A stretch of 64,000 nucleotides of DNA, taken from assembly GCF_002860255.1 (NCBI RefSeq), contig NZ_PGVE01000037.1, positions 84,452-148,451 on the forward strand, in the 5' to 3' direction. Position 1 is the first letter of the stretch. Every line of letters begins with the position of its first letter. Source of the stretch: Neobacillus cucumis (GTDB taxonomy: Bacteria > Bacillota > Bacilli > Bacillales > Cytobacillaceae). Positions 1 to 7,842 of the stretch are shown here, in pieces. Position numbers and translations under genes: made by a program. A model generated the notes under the pieces. That model searched no databases, was not told the DNA's origin, and worked only from the letters and a program-made list of their open reading frames with translations.

Positions 1-2
1 TT

Positions 3-392
3 GAAGAGCTATTCAATTTAATGCATAATGGTCAGGCCGACTACACTAATACTTTCCGTGCTTTAACTTTTGCTCAATATGACGATATTAAGTTTTTGGG
101 GACACCTGAATTTTTACAATGGAAGGAGCGGTGGCAGGCGAGACTTGGTAGGCAGAAGGAAACGGAAGAGGAATCAAATCAGTTAATGCGGACCAGTAAC
201 CCTGCGGTAATTCCTCGAAACCACCGGGTAGAGGAAGCGCTTGAAGCCGCAGTTACTCAAGGAGATTACAGTGTAATGAACAAACTATTACAAGTTCTCT
301 CAAACCCGTATGCACACAATCCGGGACAGGAGGAATACTGTACACTGCCTGAGTCGTCTACTCGTCCTTACCAAACCTTTTGCGGTACATGA
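3..392 (+). CDS. selO: Protein adenylyltransferase SelO (YdiU family), C-terminal fragment
   Basis: The reading frame is open from the first complete codon of the window, so this is the last 129 residues of a protein that begins upstream; family members are about 480-500 residues. The C-terminal pattern [15 protein letters not shown] followed by NPY and the terminal YQTFCGT is characteristic of SelO/YdiU. The family has a pseudokinase fold and transfers AMP from ATP to protein Ser/Thr/Tyr residues, with a role in redox stress. The final Cys near the end (FCGT) is conserved in the family. The catalytic core lies outside the window and cannot be checked. Confidence 0.85.
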   Translation, partial: EELFNLMHNGQADYTNTFRALTFAQYDDIKFLGTPEFLQWKERWQARLGRQKETEEESNQLMRTSNPAVIPRNHRVEEALEAAVTQGDYSVMNKLLQVLSNPYAHNPGQEEYCTLPESSTRPYQTFCGT

Positions 393-570
393 GTGGAAAA
401 GTTTTTTTGATGGAAATTTAAGAAAATACTGATAATTTATTGCTAAAAATGGAAAAATATAATATAGTTAATGTGGATATAGAGTAAACGCTCTATTCTA
501 CTGGTTAATTGTGAAAATAGTTAAAACTTAAAATGGTAACGAATTCTAGAAGTTAATGCTAGATTTTAAA

Positions 571-618
571 GCCACAGTAAGATGTAGGGGGATTCTCTGC
601 TCTTATTGTGGCTTTTTT
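571..618 (+). terminator. Intrinsic terminator in the leader of the histidine kinase gene
   Basis: A 12-bp stem (GCCACAGTAAGA pairing with TCTTATTGTGGC, one G-U) is followed by six T. It ends 33 nt before the kinase start codon and is 180 bp after selO. It could end selO transcription or act as an attenuator. Two smaller hairpins lie upstream, ATAGAG...CTCTAT at about 481-498 and TCTAG...CTAGA at about 546-563, and a TATAAT at 458-463 could start a leader transcript. Confidence 0.75.
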
Positions 619-651
619 AAATGAAAAATTTAAGAAAGGAGGGTCTGCCTT

Positions 652-1782
652 ATGGTTATGTATGGAACCGACCGAAAGAGTGTTCTTTTAAAAGTATATA
701 GAGATTCGAACATGGATAAGGACTTTTCGATCCTAGCGAAAAATCGAGATGCGTTTATTTTGATTGACCTGCAAGGAAAAATTGAATATTCCAGCCATGC
801 TTGTGAACCCTTTTTAGGTTATTCGAGGGAAACTTTGCATCAGATAACATTAAATAAACTGTTTGTCTTAGACTTTTTAAATCAAGAGCAAACCTTCTTT
901 AAAGGGAGAGAACAGGAAAAACTTGATAACTTTGATGCTCAGGTACAAGTCATTGATGGAAGTATTTTAGATGTAAATGTCACCTCAATTCCTATTTTTT
1001 TTGAACAGGATTACCTTGGCACGTATCTAGTCATTAAGGATATAACGTCCATAAAACAGAACAGGTTAACCATGGAACGTGAAAAAGAGTATCATACCTT
1101 AATTAATAATTTATCTCGCTTATCGGAAAAACAAGCTACTGCTGGTCAGCTGGCTGCCGGGCTTGCCCATGAAATCCGCAATCCCATCACTGCTATAAAA
1201 GGATTTTTACAATTATTAATGGGAGAAAACGTTGGAAATAGAATCTATTTTGAAATCATTAATTCCGAGATTGACCGGATTGAAGAAATTCTAAAAGAAT
1301 TAATGGTCCTTGCAAAGCCAACCAAACAAAAATATGAGCGAGTAAACCTTCAAAGTTTATTAGAGCAAGTTATTACCTTAATGGTATCGCAGGCCCTCTT
1401 AAATAATATTCAAATAGTAACACAGATTGATTTTTCTTACACATGGATAACAGGGGATAAAAATCAATTGAAACAAGTTTTTATTAATTTTATAAAAAAT
1501 GCAATTGAAGCAATGCCCGAGGGGGGGATGGTGCAAATAAATGGGAGCCCTCTTGCCTGTGGTCAGGTCCGAATTAGCATCACCGATCAGGGATGCGGAA
1601 TTCCCGAAGATATACTTAATCAAATAGGGCAGCCTTTTTTTACCACAAAAGAAAATGGAACGGGTCTGGGGTTGCTGGTTAGCCGAGAAATTATAAAAGA
1701 ACATAAAGGGGATCTATACATAGAGAGTAATAAGAATGGAACCACTCTTCATGTGGAATTTCCGTTATCTTCTGAACAATAA
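652..1782 (+). CDS. Soluble PAS-domain sensor histidine kinase
   Basis: This 376-residue protein has no membrane segment. Residues about 25-135 form a PAS domain. The dimerisation/phosphoacceptor helix contains HEIRNP with the phosphorylated His at 173, followed by the N box (FIKNAIEAM), G1 (DQGCGIP) and G2 (GTGLGL) of the HATPase domain. It resembles the cytosolic sporulation-type kinases (KinA/KinE class) that feed Spo0F, but no response regulator is adjacent, so the partner is unknown. A strong GGAGGG lies 8 nt before the ATG. The gene sits behind a terminator-bearing leader, which suggests control of its expression by premature termination (inference). Confidence 0.9.
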   Translation: MVMYGTDRKSVLLKVYRDSNMDKDFSILAKNRDAFILIDLQGKIEYSSHACEPFLGYSRETLHQITLNKLFVLDFLNQEQTFFKGREQEKLDNFDAQVQVIDGSILDVNVTSIPIFFEQDYLGTYLVIKDITSIKQNRLTMEREKEYHTLINNLSRLSEKQATAGQLAAGLAHEIRNPITAIKGFLQLLMGENVGNRIYFEIINSEIDRIEEILKELMVLAKPTKQKYERVNLQSLLEQVITLMVSQALLNNIQIVTQIDFSYTWITGDKNQLKQVFINFIKNAIEAMPEGGMVQINGSPLACGQVRISITDQGCGIPEDILNQIGQPFFTTKENGTGLGLLVSREIIKEHKGDLYIESNKNGTTLHVEFPLSSEQ

Positions 1783-1974
1783 TTTTTCATTCATGGCTAT
1801 TTTTTGCCTAATTTTGTTGTTATCCTGTGAATTTAATGTTATTATCAATTTTGTCTAATGTCTTGCTGTCATTAGTTTTGAAAAACTGATTTAAAGTCTT
1901 TTTTATTATAAAAATATATTCTTATTGTGATGGTAAATGGTAGAAACTAATTTTTTTAATGTCGTCTTAACCGT

Positions 1975-2010
1975 GGCCTAACTTCCTTTTTGTGAAGTTA
2001 GGCCTTTTTA
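1975..2010 (+). terminator. Terminator hairpin just upstream of the first DUF2294 gene
   Basis: A perfect 11-bp stem (GGCCTAACTTC/GAAGTTAGGCC) with an 8-nt loop and five T ends 23 nt before the next start codon. It is 190 bp beyond the kinase gene, so it may be the kinase terminator or an attenuator for the next gene. Confidence 0.8.
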
Positions 2011-2032
2011 TATTGTATCAAGGGGGATTTGA

Positions 2033-2725
2033 ATGGTTGCAACTAAAGAAGATTTGCTGTCTCTGAGCAGTTCTTTTAGTAAAATCATAAAGAGGGGGTT
2101 TGGTAAAGGTCCTGAAACCTGTTACACCGTCTTTAGAGCAAACCGGTTATACGTTTATATCCGTAATTTTATGACACCGGCCGAAGAAATTTTAGCGGAA
2201 AAGCAAGAATTAAATTTGCTGATGAATTTTCGGTGGTCTGTCATAACCGCTTTGTCTCAAGAGTTAGTGCAGGAATCATCGCTTGTTTTAGGAATTACTT
2301 TCGATTCCTTCTACCAAGATTGGAACTATAATTCGAACTCGGGTATATTGCTATTAGTGAATAATAGTTTCAATCCTGATGTGAAGGTAGATGAAAGTTT
2401 TGAGAGGAAGTTATTTCAATTAGTTCAAATGGTGGGTTCCGAGCTTCATAAAATTCCCAGCGAGTTAAAGGTTGTTAAGTACACTCAGAATATCTGTGCG
2501 ATTGAATCAAAAGGAGTTATGCTGCCACTAGACTACTTGATGGTAGAACAGGGAAATTCCGACTTGTTATTTACCTATGCTAGAGAAATCAAAAAGGGTT
2601 TTTATCAGAAAAGGGAATTATTTGAAGAACTGTATAATCGGTCGATCGAGGATATATTTATGATGTGGGACAGTAAAAATAATAAAAGTTATTTGATCTT
2701 TAGTTTCAACAAAGAATATAACTGA
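2033..2725 (+). CDS. Two-domain DUF2294 (MpsC-like) protein, copy 1
   Basis: A 230-residue cytoplasmic protein. Residues about 5-115 carry the DUF2294 signature (GKGPETC, a short beta segment, then FMTPAEEILAE). The C-terminal half repeats the fold in diverged form (a hydrophobic segment, then FEELYNRSIEDIFMMWD). It is a paralogue of the next gene: both share G-[KR]-GPE-[ST]-C, a YI/RNFM or YI/RGFM segment, F-Y-[QH]-DWNY near residue 100, and a C-terminal motif ending in the D-I-F-x-x-WD pattern. The family is named after MpsC of a staphylococcal membrane-potential/bicarbonate uptake system, but its biochemical role is unknown and no MpsA/B partner is adjacent. The start is supported by AGGGGGAT. 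Confidence 0.8.
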   Translation: MVATKEDLLSLSSSFSKIIKRGFGKGPETCYTVFRANRLYVYIRNFMTPAEEILAEKQELNLLMNFRWSVITALSQELVQESSLVLGITFDSFYQDWNYNSNSGILLLVNNSFNPDVKVDESFERKLFQLVQMVGSELHKIPSELKVVKYTQNICAIESKGVMLPLDYLMVEQGNSDLLFTYAREIKKGFYQKRELFEELYNRSIEDIFMMWDSKNNKSYLIFSFNKEYN

Positions 2726-2744
2726 ATATAACAGTAAAAATCTT

Positions 2745-2781
2745 ACTGCCGGGGCATGATAATGTCAGGCAGTTTTTTTTC
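2745..2781 (+). terminator. Terminator hairpin between the DUF2294 genes
   Basis: ACTGCC pairs with GGCAGT around a loop containing CAT-gata-ATG, followed by a run of eight T. It lies 19 bp after copy 1 and 28 bp before the ATG of copy 2, so it separates the two paralogues transcriptionally or attenuates copy 2. Confidence 0.75.
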
Positions 2782-2809
2782 CTTTTTCGAAAGTGAGGTC
2801 TAAACACAT

Positions 2810-3505
2810 ATGTCATTCCCATTGCAACAGAAATTAAATGATATAAGCAGCTTAACTAGTAAAATGCTAAGAAAAAATTTTGGCCGTGGACCGGAATCTT
2901 GTTCTGCTTTTGCGAATGATAGGTTTTTGGTTTTTTACATACGGGGATTTATGTCTCCATTAGAATCTACTTTATTGGAGCACGGTAATTCCGATAATAT
3001 TGAAATTTCGCGAGATATAGTTATGAAAACTGTTCTTAACCAATTGAAGGGGATTCTAGAACTTGAATTTGAACAGGATATTGAATCCTTTTACCATGAT
3101 TGGAACTATCCGCAAAATACAGGTATGATAACTATTCAATTTGAAGGCGCTATCACTGAACTTGATTATCCGAATCAAGGTGCCAATGTTGACCTGAAGC
3201 TTATAATCGAAGAGATTGAAAGAATTAGTATATTGGTACAAAAAAGGCCGGAGAAAACAGAAGCCTATTTTATTTCACCGAAGATTTTTTTGGTAAAACG
3301 AGATGGAATTTTAGTTCGAATAGAGAAGGCATTGATTGCAAAGGGATTCGAACAGACTCTTTTGGTCACCAAGGATGAACTCGAAAAATCATATTTGCAC
3401 CGAGATGGCCGCTTTGAAGAAATCTTTAGAAATCCTGTTGCAGATATTTTTGTGGATTGGGACTTTAACGAAGATAGAAGTATCACCTGCTTTGTTCTAA
3501 AGTAA
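2810..3505 (+). CDS. Two-domain DUF2294 (MpsC-like) protein, copy 2
   Basis: A 231-residue paralogue of the preceding gene in tandem. The N-terminal domain has GRGPESC and FMSPLESTLLE, the middle has FYHDWNYPQ, and the C-terminal domain ends FEEIFRNPVADIFVDWD. The two copies are clearly homologous along their whole length but strongly diverged, so the duplication is old. There is no signal peptide or membrane helix. The ribosome site is weak (GTGAGGT, about 12 nt before the ATG), and the nearby upstream hairpin may influence expression. Function unknown. Confidence 0.8.
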   Translation: MSFPLQQKLNDISSLTSKMLRKNFGRGPESCSAFANDRFLVFYIRGFMSPLESTLLEHGNSDNIEISRDIVMKTVLNQLKGILELEFEQDIESFYHDWNYPQNTGMITIQFEGAITELDYPNQGANVDLKLIIEEIERISILVQKRPEKTEAYFISPKIFLVKRDGILVRIEKALIAKGFEQTLLVTKDELEKSYLHRDGRFEEIFRNPVADIFVDWDFNEDRSITCFVLK

Positions 3506-3602
3506 TGCACAGTTATTTCAATCATAAAACGTTAGATTATATTCCGGATCAAACCGAATTTAAACAATTTGAGATTGTTTAGCCTGATCATTATTGATAA
3601 AT

Positions 3603-3638
3603 AAGCCGTATTTTCCAAAGGGGAGAATACGGCTTTTA
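3603..3638 (+). terminator. Terminator after the second DUF2294 gene
   Basis: AAGCCGTATTTTCC pairs with GGAGAATACGGCTT (one G-U) around a 5-nt loop, followed by TTTTA. It ends the DUF2294 unit before the IclR promoter. Confidence 0.8.
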
Positions 3639-3656
3639 TATCGAAAAAATTAAAAA

Positions 3657-3739
3657 TGAAAACGTTGACAGAAAGATGCCCGGAGAGTACTATAAAAGTG
3701 TACTTAATATTTACGAATGACATTCGATAATGTCGAATG
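3657..3739 (+). promoter_or_regulatory. IclR gene promoter with cre site and nested palindromic operator
   Basis: A sigma-A-like promoter has -35 TTGACA at 3665-3670, a 17-nt spacer and -10 TACTAT at 3688-3693. TGAAAACGTTGACA at 3657-3670 fits the CcpA cre consensus (TGWAANCGNTNWCA) at every position and covers the -35. Downstream, at 3714-3739, three CGAATG half-sites alternate in orientation: CGAATG-a-CATTCG, CATTCGA-taatg-TCGAATG, and the overlapping GACATT-cgat-AATGTC. The last half-site ends 15 nt before the GTG start. This is probably the autoregulatory operator of the IclR protein, with catabolite repression on top. Confidence 0.7.
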
Positions 3740-3754
3740 AAATGGAGGATCATA

Positions 3755-4534
3755 GTGACAGAACGATTAATTCAATCAATAGAAAGAGCAGCAGATGTCC
3801 TCGAATTATTTTTGACTTCACATTCGGAACAAAGCATTAAAGAAATTAGCGACAGATTAAAGCTATCAAAGAGTACCGTTCACGGTATTATCAAAACCTT
3901 GGAACACCGTGGATATCTAGAACAGAATACAGAGAATCTGAAATATAAACTAGGCATCAAACTCTTTGAATTAGGTAATTACGTAGGGAAACATCTCGAT
4001 ATAGGAGGAATTGCCAGACCGATCATAAAAGATCTTGTTGATGAACTAAATGAAACTGTTCACTTAGTGACTTTGCAGCGTGATGAACTAATTTACATTG
4101 ATAAAGTAGAAGGTCAAAGTGCCTTAACGATCTATTCGCATATTGGCAAAAGAGCCCCATTTCATTGTACAGGAGTTGGCAAAGCCATTCTGTCCCAATT
4201 AAGTGAAGAAGAAGTGGACCGAATTTTATCATCTTCCAGCTTAGAAGCATTCACGGAATATACAATGACAAATATTGAGGTGATTAAAAGTCATTTACCA
4301 GCTATCAGGGAGCAAGGTTATGCCTTTGATGATGAAGAGATTGAGTTAGGACTTAAATGTGTGGCTGCACCGATCTTTAATCATCAAGGAAAGGTAATCG
4401 CTTCAATAAGTTGTGCAGCCCCTAAAATGAGGTTAGACGAAGAACGTCTGCCTAAAGTAATTATGGGTATTAAATATGCAGCAGCTGAGATATCAAGGCA
4501 GTTGGGGTACAAAGGAAAGCTGCAATCTAATTAG
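3755..4534 (+). CDS. IclR-family transcriptional regulator
   Basis: A 259-residue regulator. Residues about 5-60 form the winged helix-turn-helix (SIKEISDRLKLSKSTVHGII), and residues about 75-250 form the IclR effector domain, with the usual Cys near DLGLKC/ELGLKC. The GTG at 3755 is chosen because AGGAGG-type GGAGG lies 6 nt upstream; an in-frame ATG at 3737 lies within the operator and has no ribosome site. The regulator is codirectional with the acetaldehyde dehydrogenase and aldolase genes 50 bp downstream and has no terminator between, so it probably controls its own operon in response to a carboxylic acid from that pathway (inference). Confidence 0.88.
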   Translation: MTERLIQSIERAADVLELFLTSHSEQSIKEISDRLKLSKSTVHGIIKTLEHRGYLEQNTENLKYKLGIKLFELGNYVGKHLDIGGIARPIIKDLVDELNETVHLVTLQRDELIYIDKVEGQSALTIYSHIGKRAPFHCTGVGKAILSQLSEEEVDRILSSSSLEAFTEYTMTNIEVIKSHLPAIREQGYAFDDEEIELGLKCVAAPIFNHQGKVIASISCAAPKMRLDEERLPKVIMGIKYAAAEISRQLGYKGKLQSN

Positions 4535-4584
4535 AGTAAGTACAGAGAAAAAATAATAAATGAGGGTATAGGAGGAGAAGTATT

Positions 4585-5472
4585 TTGTCAAAAGTAAAAG
4601 TTGCCATCCTTGGTTCTGGGAACATTGGAACAGATTTAATGATTAAACTGGGGCGTTCTAAAATTTTAGAATTAACAGCCGTAATTGGCATTGATCCTCA
4701 ATCGGACGGTTTACGCCGTGCTCGAGAATTAGGTTATGCCGGAGTGGAGACAGGAATTGATGGTTTCCTGGCAGATCCTAATTTAGAAGCAGACATTGTT
4801 TTTGATGCAACAAGCGCAAAAGCTCATATATATAACGCCAAAGTTTTAAAAGAGGCAGGCATAAAGGTAATTGATATGACACCAGCTGCTGTAGGTCCTT
4901 ATGTATGTGCAGCTGTAAATATTGAAGACCACCTTGAAGAAGATAATATCAATCTAATTACTTGTGGCGGACAGGCAACGATTCCAATGGTTCATGCAGT
5001 AAACCGTGTAGCTCCAGTAGAATATGCAGAAATTGTTGCAACAATTGCTAGTAAGAGTGCAGGTCCTGGAACACGTGCAAATATTGATGAATTTACTGAG
5101 ACCACTGCGCGGGCAATTGAAAACGTAGGCGGTGCTAAAAAAGGAAAAGCAATTATTATCTTGAATCCAGCAGAACCGCCAATTGTGATGCGTGATACGG
5201 TTTATACGCTAGTGGAAGAAGGGAAAATGGAAGAAGCTGCGATTAGACAATCAATCGCTGAAATGGAAAAGGTGGTTCAATCATATGTGCCAGGTTACCG
5301 TGTTCGTACGGAACCGATTTTCGACGGCAATAAAGTGACTATCTTCCTTGAAGTAGAAGGTGCTGGTGATTACTTGCCGGTGTATGCTGGTAACCTTGAT
5401 ATCATGACTTCTGCTGGTGTAAGAATTGCTGAAGCATTCGCGAAAAAACTATTAACGAAAGAAACAGTTTAA
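4585..5472 (+). CDS. mhpF: Acetaldehyde dehydrogenase (acylating), MhpF/DmpF type
   Basis: A 295-residue enzyme that oxidises acetaldehyde with CoA and NAD+ to acetyl-CoA. The N-terminal Rossmann motif is [10 protein letters not shown] (residues 10-19), and the active-site Cys127 lies in [10 protein letters not shown]. The length and the motif order match the short MhpF/BphJ/DmpF class that forms a channelling complex with 4-hydroxy-2-oxovalerate aldolase. TTG is the start, with GGAGGAG 6 nt upstream. The next gene, 23 bp away, encodes that aldolase, which strongly supports the assignment. The genes for the earlier ring-cleavage steps are not in the window. Confidence 0.93.
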   Translation: MSKVKVAILGSGNIGTDLMIKLGRSKILELTAVIGIDPQSDGLRRARELGYAGVETGIDGFLADPNLEADIVFDATSAKAHIYNAKVLKEAGIKVIDMTPAAVGPYVCAAVNIEDHLEEDNINLITCGGQATIPMVHAVNRVAPVEYAEIVATIASKSAGPGTRANIDEFTETTARAIENVGGAKKGKAIIILNPAEPPIVMRDTVYTLVEEGKMEEAAIRQSIAEMEKVVQSYVPGYRVRTEPIFDGNKVTIFLEVEGAGDYLPVYAGNLDIMTSAGVRIAEAFAKKLLTKETV

Positions 5473-5495
5473 GCTGTTAGAGAGGGGTAATAAAA

Positions 5496-6524
5496 ATGAC
5501 AAATGAGAGAGAGATCCTGATTACCGAGGTGGCTTTACGGGACGGAAGTCATGCGATTAATCATCAATATACAGTCGAGCAAGTACTTAAAATTACAAAA
5601 GCGTTGAACGATGCGGGCGTACCTTTTATTGAAGTATCTCATGGGGACGGGCTGGCAGGTTCTTCTCTCCAATATGGTCTTTCCCGTACGAATGAAATGG
5701 AATTAATTGAAGCAGCGGTATCTGTTGTTGATAAATCTAAAATTGCTGTGCTTCTTCTACCTGGAATCGGCACATTGCATGAATTAAAGGAAGCAGCCAA
5801 TTTAGGTGCTAAAATGGCACGTATTGCTACCCATGTGACTGAGGCAGATGTAGCTCCCCAACATATTGCTTACGCAAAAGAACTAGGAATGGAAACAGTT
5901 GGATTTCTGATGATGAATCATATGGCTTCAGTTGATAAATTAGTAGAACAAGCCCAATTAATGGAAAGCTATGGGGCCGATACTGTGTATGTAGTAGACT
6001 CTGCTGGTTATTTATTACCTGATCAAGTACGTGAACGGATTCGTGCCTTAAAACAATCTGTTGGTATTAATGTGGGGTTTCATGGTCATAACAACTTATC
6101 ACTTGCGATGGCGAATACACTTGCAGCTATTGATGAAGGGGCAACTCGGATTGATGGAAGTGTACGCTGCCTTGGAGCGGGTGCTGGAAATACACAGACT
6201 GAAGTGTTGATCGCAGTTTGTGAACGAATGGGGATAAAAACAGGGGTAGATTTATATAAGATGATGGATTTAGCAGAAGACATTGTAGCACCTATCCTAC
6301 AAGTTCCTCAGGAAATAACTAAAGATAGTTTAACGCTAGGATATGCGGGAGTTTACTCCAGCTTTGCTCTTCATGCGAAACGTGCTGCAGCAAAATTCGG
6401 TGTCGATTCACGTGATATTTTAATAGAATTAGGAAAACGTAAAGTAGTTGGCGGCCAAGAGGATATGATTGTCGAAGTGGCAGCTGAAATTGCTAGAAAT
6501 AACAAACAAGTAACATTAAGTTAG
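5496..6524 (+). CDS. mhpE: 4-hydroxy-2-oxovalerate aldolase, MhpE/DmpG type
   Basis: A 342-residue HMGL-like TIM barrel that cleaves 4-hydroxy-2-oxovalerate to pyruvate and acetaldehyde; the acetaldehyde is passed to the partner dehydrogenase encoded upstream. Arg15-Asp16 (ALRDGSH) with the catalytic His19, and the metal ligands His196 and His198 in GFHGHNN, are present. The C-terminal about 50 residues form the domain that contacts the dehydrogenase. It is followed by a terminator, so the IclR-dehydrogenase-aldolase unit is self-contained. The usual third partner, 2-oxopent-4-enoate hydratase, is absent here. Confidence 0.93.
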   Translation: MTNEREILITEVALRDGSHAINHQYTVEQVLKITKALNDAGVPFIEVSHGDGLAGSSLQYGLSRTNEMELIEAAVSVVDKSKIAVLLLPGIGTLHELKEAANLGAKMARIATHVTEADVAPQHIAYAKELGMETVGFLMMNHMASVDKLVEQAQLMESYGADTVYVVDSAGYLLPDQVRERIRALKQSVGINVGFHGHNNLSLAMANTLAAIDEGATRIDGSVRCLGAGAGNTQTEVLIAVCERMGIKTGVDLYKMMDLAEDIVAPILQVPQEITKDSLTLGYAGVYSSFALHAKRAAAKFGVDSRDILIELGKRKVVGGQEDMIVEVAAEIARNNKQVTLS

Positions 6525-6560
6525 TTTAAAGTTTCATAATTAAAACTTTAATCGTTTAGC

Positions 6561-6604
6561 AAGCAAGTAGACACTGTCTTTGACAAGTTTATTTGCTTTT
6601 TTTC
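6561..6604 (+). terminator. Terminator after the aldolase gene
   Basis: AAGCAAGTA pairs with TATTTGCTT (one G-U) around a 20-nt loop and runs into a stretch of T. It closes the IclR operon. Confidence 0.6.
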
Positions 6605-6760
6605 TTTTATATAAGAAGTGTGGTTCTAATATTTTTTTATGGATAATTTTTTATTTGAACTATTAAGCGAAAAATATGTTAAAATAATCAAAATAGTATT
6701 AAAATTATGTGACTATACTTTTTAAAAAGATTTAAAGAACTAAGGATGGGAGCCATAATC

Positions 6761-7831
6761 ATGAAGGAGTTAAAACTTGAAGTAATCCTAAGCACAGAAA
6801 AAAAACAAAAGCCATCATTTGACCATTTAGAGTTTGGGAAGTACTTTACTGACCACATGTTTATCTGGAATTATACAGAAGGTAAAGGATGGCATGATCC
6901 AAGAATTGTTCCTTATCAACCAATTACTTTAGACCCGGCTGCGACCGTATTTCACTATGGGCAAACCGTATTTGAAGGATTAAAAGCATATATGACAAAG
7001 GATGAACAGATTCTATTGTTTAGACCAGATGAAAATTTCAAAAGGTTTAACAGATCCAATGACCGGTTAGTTATGCCAGAACTTGATGAGGAAGGTGCAC
7101 TAAGTGCCTTAAAGCAATTAATTCAAATTGAACGGGATTGGATCCCAACTGCGGAAGGGACATCCCTTTATATCCGCCCATTTATGATCGCAACGGAAGC
7201 ATTTTTGGGTGTACATCCTGCAAAAACTTATCAATTTATGATTATTCTTTCTCCTGTAGGTGCTTATTATAAAGAGGGGATCAATCCGGTTAAAATCGCT
7301 GTGGAAAGTGAATATGTACGTGCCGTTGCTGGGGGAACTGGAAATGCAAAGACAGCGGGGAACTACGCAGCAAGCTTAAAGGCAGGCGAAATTGCGAGCG
7401 AAAATGGTTATTCACAGGTGTTATGGCTTGATGGAAAAGAAAATCAATATATTGAAGAGGTTGGCAGTATGAACGTCTTCTTTAAAATCAATGGTGAGGT
7501 TATTACCCCAGCTTTGAATGGTAGTATCCTTGAAGGGATTACCCGTAAATCGGTTATTGAGCTCTTGAATTATATGAATATTCCAATTGTAGAGCGAAAG
7601 ATTTCTATCCATGAAATTCAGCAAGCCTATCAGGATGGGGTACTAGAGGAAGCATTTGGTTCAGGCACCGCAGCAGTTATCTCGCCAATTGGAGAATTAT
7701 TATGGAAGAATGAGAAAATGGTGATTAATAATGGTGAGATTGGTTCGGTATCGAAGCAGGTATACGATACATTAACCGGAATCCAAAATGGCATAAAAGA
7801 AGATCCTTTTGGATGGGCAGTAAGGGTCTAA
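6761..7831 (+). CDS. ilvE: Branched-chain amino acid aminotransferase
   Basis: A 356-residue fold-type IV PLP enzyme interconverting Leu/Ile/Val and their 2-oxo acids. The PLP lysine is Lys197 in [12 protein letters not shown]. Other family marks are [25 protein letters not shown] and [13 protein letters not shown]. The overall sequence is close to the YwaA (IlvK) branch of Bacillus. ATG 6761 is preferred, with GGGAG 8 nt upstream; the in-frame ATG at 6746 abuts its only possible ribosome site. The stop is 11 bp before the panE start, so the two are cotranscribed. An extended -10 (TGTTAAAAT) lies near 6677-6685. No T-box is seen. Confidence 0.93.
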   Translation: MKELKLEVILSTEKKQKPSFDHLEFGKYFTDHMFIWNYTEGKGWHDPRIVPYQPITLDPAATVFHYGQTVFEGLKAYMTKDEQILLFRPDENFKRFNRSNDRLVMPELDEEGALSALKQLIQIERDWIPTAEGTSLYIRPFMIATEAFLGVHPAKTYQFMIILSPVGAYYKEGINPVKIAVESEYVRAVAGGTGNAKTAGNYAASLKAGEIASENGYSQVLWLDGKENQYIEEVGSMNVFFKINGEVITPALNGSILEGITRKSVIELLNYMNIPIVERKISIHEIQQAYQDGVLEEAFGSGTAAVISPIGELLWKNEKMVINNGEIGSVSKQVYDTLTGIQNGIKEDPFGWAVRV

Positions 7832-7842
7832 GGTAAAAAGCC

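Noticed and set aside
6605..6760. Possible T-box or attenuator before the branched-chain aminotransferase
   Set aside because: No T-box consensus (AGGGTGGNACCGCG) or antiterminator/terminator pair could be found.
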